NCBI GenBank assembly: GCA_030691555.1
Contig: JAUYEB010000036.1
Location: 1-8,604, forward strand
Source: Candidatus Bathyarchaeota archaeon
GTDB taxonomy: Archaea; Thermoproteota; Bathyarchaeia; TCS64
Direction: 5' to 3'
Length of the DNA: 8,604 nt
Position 1 is the first letter of the stretch; each line of letters begins with the position of its first letter. Of the stretch, positions 5,193 through 8,604 are shown piece after piece. The notes under the pieces were generated by a model that ran no database searches, was not told where the DNA came from, and worked only from the letters and a program-made list of their open reading frames with translations. Made by a program: the position numbers and the translations under genes.

Positions 5193-6584
5193 TCAGGACT
5201 CGCTGAGCACCCTGTTGTAGAGGGCGTAGACGCGGTCGCGTAGCTCCTCGGGTATGGCGGGGTAGGGCTGTGGGGTCATGTAGAACTCGTAGTCCCTCCG
5301 GAACCTCTCGTTGCCCGCGCCGCCCTCCCCCGAGACGCCGTTATACATGGAGGTCTTCATGTACTTCTTCAGGAACCTGTTCCTCGGCTCCCTGCGGGCC
5401 GCCATGTAGAGGGCGAGCTCCTGCTCCTCCCGGCCCAGCCCAGACCTGTCGAATCCGAAGGTCTGCGCCCCACCGAGGGCGGAGAAGAGCCCCGCGTGCT
5501 CCTCGTTGAACATGTCCTCCCAGAAGCCGACCCTGCCCGGGTCGTGGCCGAGCCCCCGGATGAAGGCGTTTGTCCGTGCGCACTTGCTGCAGGCGCAGCA
5601 CCACCTGTGGTCCTCGGCCGGGGGGTCCTCGCAGAAGCAGCTCATCTGGTACTTCGCCAGCTCCGGGTAGCCCGCGTGCAGCACCTGCGTGACCGCTATC
5701 TCGTTCAGCGGCCCTACGAGGCTCCCGACCCTGGCGGAGCCCCTCGTCAGCAGGCGCGCCACGCTGTCCATCTGCTGGGTCCAGTCGCTGCTCTGGTCGA
5801 AGCAGTAGTTGGTGCGGAACCCCTCGGGGTGTAGTGCCTCCTTGTCGCAGCTGTTCTCGTTACCGAAGAAGACGTAGCGGGCCCGGCTGCGGAGCATGAA
5901 GGGGAGGAAGAGTACGAGGTAGTAGAGGAGCTGGCTCCCCCAGCCGAGGCTCGAGGGCTTGTACCCCATCCTGCGCCCGTCGTGGAACGCCCCGGGCTCG
6001 TGGCGGAGCATGTGGCTCTCGACCCCGAACTCCTCCCCGAGCTCTCGGAAGAGCTTCCTCCTGTGCTTCTCCTCGTAGATGTTGCTGGGCTCGACGACGT
6101 TGACGAGCACCGGCTCGATGCCGAGCTCCCTGCAGACGGCGAGTGTGACGAGGCTCTCCTTGCCGCTGGTGAAGCTTATGATCGCCCTGTCCCTCGGCCT
6201 GTAGCCCTTGTTCCAGACCACAGTCTCCCCTCCCTCGAAGACGAAGTCCGTGTTGTAGTAGCGGCGTATGTAGTCCACCGCGGGGAAGCCGTCGAGGAGG
6301 GCACTGCTGGGGAGGTCGTAGACCGTGCTCTTGAAGGCGAAGCTCTCCAGCATCGGCCGCCGCGTCCCGTAGATCACGCCCTTCTTCTTCAGGACGAGGG
6401 GGAGGTAGTTGGTCGACATGAAGGCGACGTGGTCGACTATCAGCCTCTTAGCGTCGTCGTCGAGGGGGTCCCAGACATTCTCCGGGTACTCGACCCTGTA
6501 GGGGTCGTCGTTTAGCCTGATCTCTAGCCCCTCACCGTCGTATCCGGCGTCCACGCGTAGATAATCGTCCTTATTGAGCAACAT
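5193..6584 (-). CDS. PP-loop superfamily ATPase with six-cysteine cluster (QueC/MurL/ExsB-like)
   Basis: A 463-residue soluble protein. An N-terminal region of about 130 residues (aromatic and acidic, no recognised domain) precedes a PP-loop at 136-144, ISFTSGKES, which replaces the common SGGxDS form with SGKES. These enzymes activate a substrate by adenylation and release pyrophosphate. The Rossmann-like core continues through GIEPVLVNVVEP (155-166) and ARYVFFGNENSCDKEA (235-250). A cysteine cluster follows: C316 and C318 in SCFCED, then C329, C330, C332 and C335 in WCCACSKCART. This resembles the zinc-binding CxxC region of QueC and the WCGxCxKC stretch of MurL-type epimerases, though family membership is inferred from pattern. 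The C-terminal 130 residues are charged and helical. The substrate is unknown; neighbours give no queuosine or cell-wall context. The start is ATG 6582-6584, with a TATA box some 47-59 bases upstream, giving a leader near 25 bases. Confidence 0.92.
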   Translation of the reverse strand: MLLNKDDYLRVDAGYDGEGLEIRLNDDPYRVEYPENVWDPLDDDAKRLIVDHVAFMSTNYLPLVLKKKGVIYGTRRPMLESFAFKSTVYDLPSSALLDGFPAVDYIRRYYNTDFVFEGGETVVWNKGYRPRDRAIISFTSGKESLVTLAVCRELGIEPVLVNVVEPSNIYEEKHRRKLFRELGEEFGVESHMLRHEPGAFHDGRRMGYKPSSLGWGSQLLYYLVLFLPFMLRSRARYVFFGNENSCDKEALHPEGFRTNYCFDQSSDWTQQMDSVARLLTRGSARVGSLVGPLNEIAVTQVLHAGYPELAKYQMSCFCEDPPAEDHRWCCACSKCARTNAFIRGLGHDPGRVGFWEDMFNEEHAGLFSALGGAQTFGFDRSGLGREEQELALYMAARREPRNRFLKKYMKTSMYNGVSGEGGAGNERFRRDYEFYMTPQPYPAIPEELRDRVYALYNRVLSES

Positions 6585-6630
6585 CTCTGTAGGGGGCGTA
6601 TTTCAGGCAACAGATAGTCAGGGAGGGAGT

Positions 6631-6651
6631 TTATTTAAATTTAACCCTTGG
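6631..6651 (-). promoter_or_regulatory. Promoter of the PP-loop gene
   Basis: On the minus strand CCAAGG (6646-6651) leads into GTTAAATTTAAATAAA (6630-6645), a strong BRE/TATA-like element. Transcription would start near 6608, leaving a leader of about 25 bases before the ATG. The CCAAGG also precedes the TATA boxes of the ferritin-like and SpeH-like genes. Confidence 0.6.
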
Positions 6652-6677
6652 AACATGCCCAAAGAAGTTTTTGCCAT

Positions 6678-6706
6678 AAAAAAACCCCCTTTATTGGAAA
6701 AGGGGG
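6678..6706 (-). terminator. Stem-loop plus T-run terminator of the ferritin-like gene
   Basis: CCCCCTTT (6685-6692) and AAAGGGGG (6699-6706) form a perfect 8-base stem with a 6-base loop. Read on the minus strand the stem is followed by seven Ts (6684 down to 6678). It lies about 60 bases beyond the stop of the ferritin-like gene and before the promoter of the PP-loop gene, so it would insulate the two. A T-run alone can stop archaeal RNA polymerase; here the stem adds the bacterial intrinsic-terminator look. Confidence 0.7.
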
Positions 6707-6768
6707 ATATTTTTCCTCTATTTCCTTTTTCGGTGCCTAATTATCCGTTCGATTTTATAGGAGGGGGG

Positions 6769-7272
6769 CTACTCGGGCTCCTCCCACTGGTCCGGCGGGG
6801 CGTGGCCGTGCGTCAGCACGTCCCTGAAGAGCTGGTTCCAGACGTCTTTCTCTAGGATGACCTCGCGCTTCACGACCATCTTCGTAAGGTTCCTTATTAG
6901 GGCGTGGTGGCGTATCTCGTCGCTCTTTATGTGGTTGAGCATCATCTTTATGCGGTCGTCCTTGTTCTTGGCGAGGATGTCGTCGACGACCTTGATCATG
7001 TTCCCCTCGACGGCCTCGTGCTTTTCTAGGCTCCCGACGAGTTGGTTGTACTCGTCCTCGGTGAGGCTGAGGCTGTCCCCCGCCGTTATCGCGGCGCACG
7101 CCTTGAAGAGGCCGGCGTGCTTCCTGCTGTCGACGGCGATGGAGCCTACGATGTCGCGGAGTATCTCGTTTCCGTAGCCCCGCACCTCGGTGTCGAGCTT
7201 GACTGCGTAGTCATCCTCGACGACGGACAGCTCCTTGAACTTGTCAACCATCTTGGTATCTTTCTTGCTCAT
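6769..7272 (-). CDS. Ferritin-like four-helix protein, putative diiron site
   Basis: From the ATG at 7270-7272 the product is 167 residues. It is almost all helical with ligand-like residues spaced as in ferritin/rubrerythrin-like bundles: E29 and E36 in LDTEVRGYGNEIL, D48 and H52 in DSRKHAGLF, E83/E86/E89 in LEKHEAVEGNM, and E119, H122 and H123 in SDEIRHHAL. The last is an ExxH motif; the second-helix motif carries D48 in place of the usual glutamate. Ferritin-like proteins bind two metals and handle iron, peroxide or oxygen; which applies here is not visible. There is no rubredoxin domain. The frame is open 11 codons further upstream, but that part overlaps the promoter: GGTTTATC on the minus strand (7307-7314) would place the transcription start near 7283, shortly before this ATG, so the shorter form is preferred. 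The C-terminus HGHAPPDQWEEPE is an acidic, His-containing tail. Confidence 0.85.
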   Translation of the reverse strand: MSKKDTKMVDKFKELSVVEDDYAVKLDTEVRGYGNEILRDIVGSIAVDSRKHAGLFKACAAITAGDSLSLTEDEYNQLVGSLEKHEAVEGNMIKVVDDILAKNKDDRIKMMLNHIKSDEIRHHALIRNLTKMVVKREVILEKDVWNQLFRDVLTHGHAPPDQWEEPE

Positions 7273-7306
7273 GGGAACACCATGAGGGACGGTGGAAACT
7301 ATCAAG

Positions 7307-7317
7307 ATAAACCTTGG
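7307..7317 (-). promoter_or_regulatory. Promoter of the ferritin-like gene, CCAAGGTTTAT
   Basis: The 11-base element CCAAGGTTTAT on the minus strand lies 34 bases before the ATG at 7272. The identical 11 bases occur upstream of the SpeH-like gene (7887-7897). It reads as a BRE (CCAAGG) plus TATA (TTTAT) and implies a leader of about 10 bases. Confidence 0.6.
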
Positions 7318-7410
7318 CTCGCGCCTCTTGGTCCGTAAACCTTTTTTCGTTTAGGGATTTCAGGTTGGGGGATGCCCATGCGCGGCGTCGGTGGCGGCGT
7401 TGGCTGAGGA

Positions 7411-7524
7411 ATGGTCCTCCTCCTTGTCGTCCCCCTCGTCGCCTCCAGCCTGTTCGGGCTCCTGGCGAGGAGGGTCACTGGAGACGCAGCGGAGAGGCTG
7501 GAGGACACCTTCCAGCTTACCTAG
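7411..7524 (+). CDS. Possible 37-residue single-pass membrane peptide
   Basis: ATG at 7411 opens MVLLLVVPLVASSLFGLLARR, here split as a hydrophobic stretch (residues 2-18) followed by two arginines and a charged tail (TGDAAERLEDTFQLT). This is a plausible single membrane helix with the tail in the cytoplasm. Upstream and in the same frame an ATG at 7372 opens 11 codons (MPMRGVGGGVG) closed by TGA at 7405-7407, directly followed by GGA and this ATG, so the two could be translationally coupled. No TATA box is convincing, and the only purine-rich motif (GAGGA) abuts the ATG too closely for a normal ribosome binding site. The stop shares the CTAG at 7521-7524 with the stop of the opposite SpeH-like gene. 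It fills a 215-base gap otherwise without genes. It may be non-coding. Confidence 0.3.
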   Translation: MVLLLVVPLVASSLFGLLARRVTGDAAERLEDTFQLT

Positions 7525-7859
7525 GCCTCGGAGCGGTTGACGACCCTCTTGTTCACTCGGGTCAGGGCGATCTTCTCGTTGAGGTAGCGCTCGACCTCGT
7601 CGGCGTCGAAGGGCTGGCAGCTGTAGACGTCGATGCTTATGCGGTTGCCCTCTGTGAAGGTGTGGATGGCTATGTGGCTCTTGTCGATGACGACGAAGCC
7701 GGTCCAGCCGGGGTTGCAGGGGTTGCCCTCCACGACGACGGGGCCCGCGATTATCTTCATGCCTATCCTGCCTGGGAGCTCGCGCAGGATGGAGTCGACT
7801 AGCTCCTTCGTTACGGGGGCGCGCATAACGCCGTCGAGCATCAGGTGTAGGCCGATCAT
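7521..7859 (-). CDS. speH: SpeH-like pyruvoyl-dependent decarboxylase (AdoMet decarboxylase family)
   Basis: A 112-residue protein of class-1b S-adenosylmethionine decarboxylase size and layout. The family self-cleaves before a serine to form a pyruvoyl cofactor. Here that serine is S61 in IDKSHIAIHTF, with H66 in the HTF/HTW position and C81 in DVYSCQPFD matching the proton-donor cysteine. The residue before the cleavage serine is K60, where characterised class-1b enzymes have glutamate, and HTWPE reads HTFTE. Start region MIGLHLMLDG and the GMKIIAGPVVVEG strand also fit the family. Known relatives make decarboxylated AdoMet for spermidine, but archaeal paralogs include arginine decarboxylase, so the substrate is uncertain. 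The ATG at 7857-7859 lies about 26 bases after TTTATA, giving a leaderless or near-leaderless transcript. It is divergent from the first C_GCAxxG_C_C gene, with an 87-base spacer between them. Confidence 0.87.
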   Translation of the reverse strand: MIGLHLMLDGVMRAPVTKELVDSILRELPGRIGMKIIAGPVVVEGNPCNPGWTGFVVIDKSHIAIHTFTEGNRISIDVYSCQPFDADEVERYLNEKIALTRVNKRVVNRSEA

Positions 7860-7886
7860 TCCTGCTGGATACGGATATGTCCCGAT

Positions 7887-7897
7887 ATAAACCTTGG
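7887..7897 (-). promoter_or_regulatory. Promoter of the SpeH-like gene, CCAAGGTTTAT
   Basis: CCAAGGTTTAT on the minus strand, continuing into ATCGGG, is 11 of 11 identical to the element before the ferritin-like gene. The TATA part ends about 26 bases before the ATG at 7859. Confidence 0.65.
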
Positions 7898-7915
7898 TGG
7901 CGCCCCTCCCCCACG

Positions 7916-7923
7916 TCTTAAAT
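7916..7923 (+). promoter_or_regulatory. TATA box of the first C_GCAxxG_C_C gene
   Basis: TCTTAAAT at 7916-7923 is followed by exactly 23 bases and then the ATG at 7947. The extended core TTAAATCGG recurs before the next gene with the same 23-base spacing. No ribosome binding site is present, so the transcript is probably leaderless. Confidence 0.65.
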
Positions 7924-7946
7924 CGGGTACCGACCAGTAATCAGCC

Positions 7947-8465
7947 ATGGTCGATGAGGTTCTCGTGGAGGAGATCAGGAGGCGCGCCCTATTCTACGAC
8001 AAGTACAGCGGCTGCAGCCAGTCCGTGCTGCTGGCGCTGCAGGAGGGGCTCGGCGTCGGCGACCTGGAGTCCTTCAGGGCGGCGACGGTGCTGAGCGGCG
8101 GGGTCGCGAGGCGCGGGGAGACGTGCGGTGCCCTGCTGGGGGCGCTGATGGCGGTGGGCCTCGTCGAGGGGAGGAGCAGGATGCCGGATACGCCCGTCTA
8201 CGCTGCGGCGTGCGCCGAGGCGGACGAGGTCGCGACCGAGTTCCAGCGCCGCGTCGAGAGGGAGTTCGGGTTCAAGGCGCCGCTAAAGTCGACGATCTGC
8301 TGGGACATACAGAGGGGGATATACGGGCGCAGCTACGACCTGCGCGACACGGCCCAGAGGGAGGCGTTCTACGCCTGCGGGGGGCACGGCGACGAGGGCT
8401 GCCCCAAGGTCTGCGGCATAGCCGCGGAGGTCGCGGCGGAGAGGCTCCTCCCCAAGATCAAGTAG
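7947..8465 (+). CDS. C_GCAxxG_C_C family cysteine protein
   Basis: This 172-residue soluble protein shows the cysteine signature of the C_GCAxxG_C_C family (TIGR01909 type). C23 is in SGCSQSVLLALQ, C60 in GGVARRGETCGALLGALMAVG, and C89 follows in ACAEADE. C118 is in STICWDIQRG, C144 in YACGG, and C152 and C156 in GCPKVCGIAAE. Family members are thought to be redox proteins, perhaps binding metal or Fe-S clusters through these cysteines; the function has not been established in any detail that I know. The predicted structure is helical. Start ATG at 7947, preceded by its own TATA box. A second family member begins 44 bases after its stop, so this is a tandem duplication with separate promoters. 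Divergent from the SpeH-like gene. Confidence 0.9.
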   Translation: MVDEVLVEEIRRRALFYDKYSGCSQSVLLALQEGLGVGDLESFRAATVLSGGVARRGETCGALLGALMAVGLVEGRSRMPDTPVYAAACAEADEVATEFQRRVEREFGFKAPLKSTICWDIQRGIYGRSYDLRDTAQREAFYACGGHGDEGCPKVCGIAAEVAAERLLPKIK

Positions 8466-8479
8466 TACTCGTGTCATGG

Positions 8480-8486
8480 TTTAAAT
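8480..8486 (+). promoter_or_regulatory. TATA box of the second C_GCAxxG_C_C gene
   Basis: TTTAAAT at 8480-8486, followed by CGG, ends exactly 23 bases before the ATG at 8510. The same TTAAATCGG core and spacing precede the upstream paralog. Its presence shows that the second copy is transcribed independently. Confidence 0.65.
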
Positions 8487-8509
8487 CGGCTGAGGCCGCT
8501 CTCCCGGTT

Positions 8510-8604
8510 ATGGTAGATTCGAGGAAGGTCAAGGCGATCAGGGCGAAGGCCCACGCCAACGAGAACATGAGCGGCTGCAGCCAGGCGGTTCTTGCGGCCC
8601 TCCA
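8510..8604 (+). CDS. Second C_GCAxxG_C_C family protein, N-terminal part (cut by window edge)
   Basis: The first 31 codons are visible and the frame is open at the right edge. MVDSRKVKAIRAKAHANENM is followed by SGCSQAVLAAL, which matches SGCSQSVLLAL at residues 21-31 of the upstream protein and places the first family cysteine at residue 23, as there. The start codons and the MVD opening are also shared. The two copies differ clearly in the N-terminal helix (more basic here), so the duplication is not recent. The remaining cysteines are outside the window, so it is not known whether this copy keeps them all. Confidence 0.87.
   Translation, partial: MVDSRKVKAIRAKAHANENMSGCSQAVLAAL

Noticed and set aside
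5982..6515. 177-codon plus-strand frame
   Set aside because: It is antisense to the PP-loop gene and rich in Glu/Val/Asp/Leu repeats of codon-mirror type. It has no family features.
7302..7508. 68-codon minus-strand frame between the ferritin-like and SpeH-like genes
   Set aside because: It is Pro/Thr/Arg-rich low-complexity sequence that runs into the ferritin-like promoter, with no start signals.
1..8604. CRISPR array, insertion sequence, tRNA or rRNA gene
   Set aside because: I saw no regularly spaced repeats, no transposase motif with terminal repeats, and no tRNA cloverleaf or conserved rRNA stretch on either strand by eye. Short or intron-containing tRNAs could still be missed without a covariance search.

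Overview
The window looks archaeal. Most genes have a TATA-like box ending about 22-24 bases before the start codon with no ribosome binding site, the arrangement expected of leaderless archaeal transcripts. The gene content agrees: a COG2401-type ABC ATPase, a class-1b SpeH-like pyruvoyl decarboxylase, a free-standing C2H2-type zinc-finger protein and an extracytoplasmic protein with N-glycosylation sequons. Base composition is strongly GC-rich except for short AT-rich promoter islands and a run-on terminator. A member of the TACK group (Nitrososphaerota or Thermoproteota-like) is a guess that the sequence alone cannot settle. Most genes have their own promoter, and orientation changes often; only one pair overlaps in operon fashion.

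Left part (1-3340). The 5' portion of a COG2401-type ABC ATPase gene runs leftward off the edge. A 261-base GC-rich spacer with a 17-base palindrome separates it from a divergent 100-residue zinc-finger protein. A complete M20 metallopeptidase (ArgE/DapE/acylase group) converges on the zinc-finger gene. Divergent from the peptidase is a membrane-anchored, probably glycosylated surface protein of unknown family.

Middle (3340-5190). Two overlapping small minus-strand genes encode a 52-residue unknown and a 90-residue two-helix membrane protein. A possible micro-ORF follows. Next comes a divergent regulator pair around an AT-rich promoter: a 56-residue ribbon-helix-helix protein and a 93-residue winged-helix protein. 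The winged-helix gene runs 26 bases into the 3' end of a convergent short-chain dehydrogenase gene.

Right part (5190-8604). A 463-residue PP-loop ATPase with a six-cysteine cluster resembles the QueC/MurL/ExsB type and has no function I can name. It is followed by a stem-loop/T-run terminator belonging to a ferritin-like helical protein gene. Then come a possible 37-residue membrane peptide, a SpeH-like decarboxylase with an altered residue before the cleavage serine, and two tandem C_GCAxxG_C_C family cysteine proteins, the second cut by the window edge. The ferritin-like and SpeH-like genes share an 11-base BRE/TATA element, and the tandem cysteine proteins share another TATA element with identical spacing. 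The right end may therefore be a co-regulated redox/metal/polyamine neighbourhood.

I see no CRISPR array, transposase, integrase, tRNA or rRNA. The best candidates for undescribed biology are the PP-loop protein, the variant SpeH, and the small ORFs that end inside the same CTAG as an opposite-strand gene.
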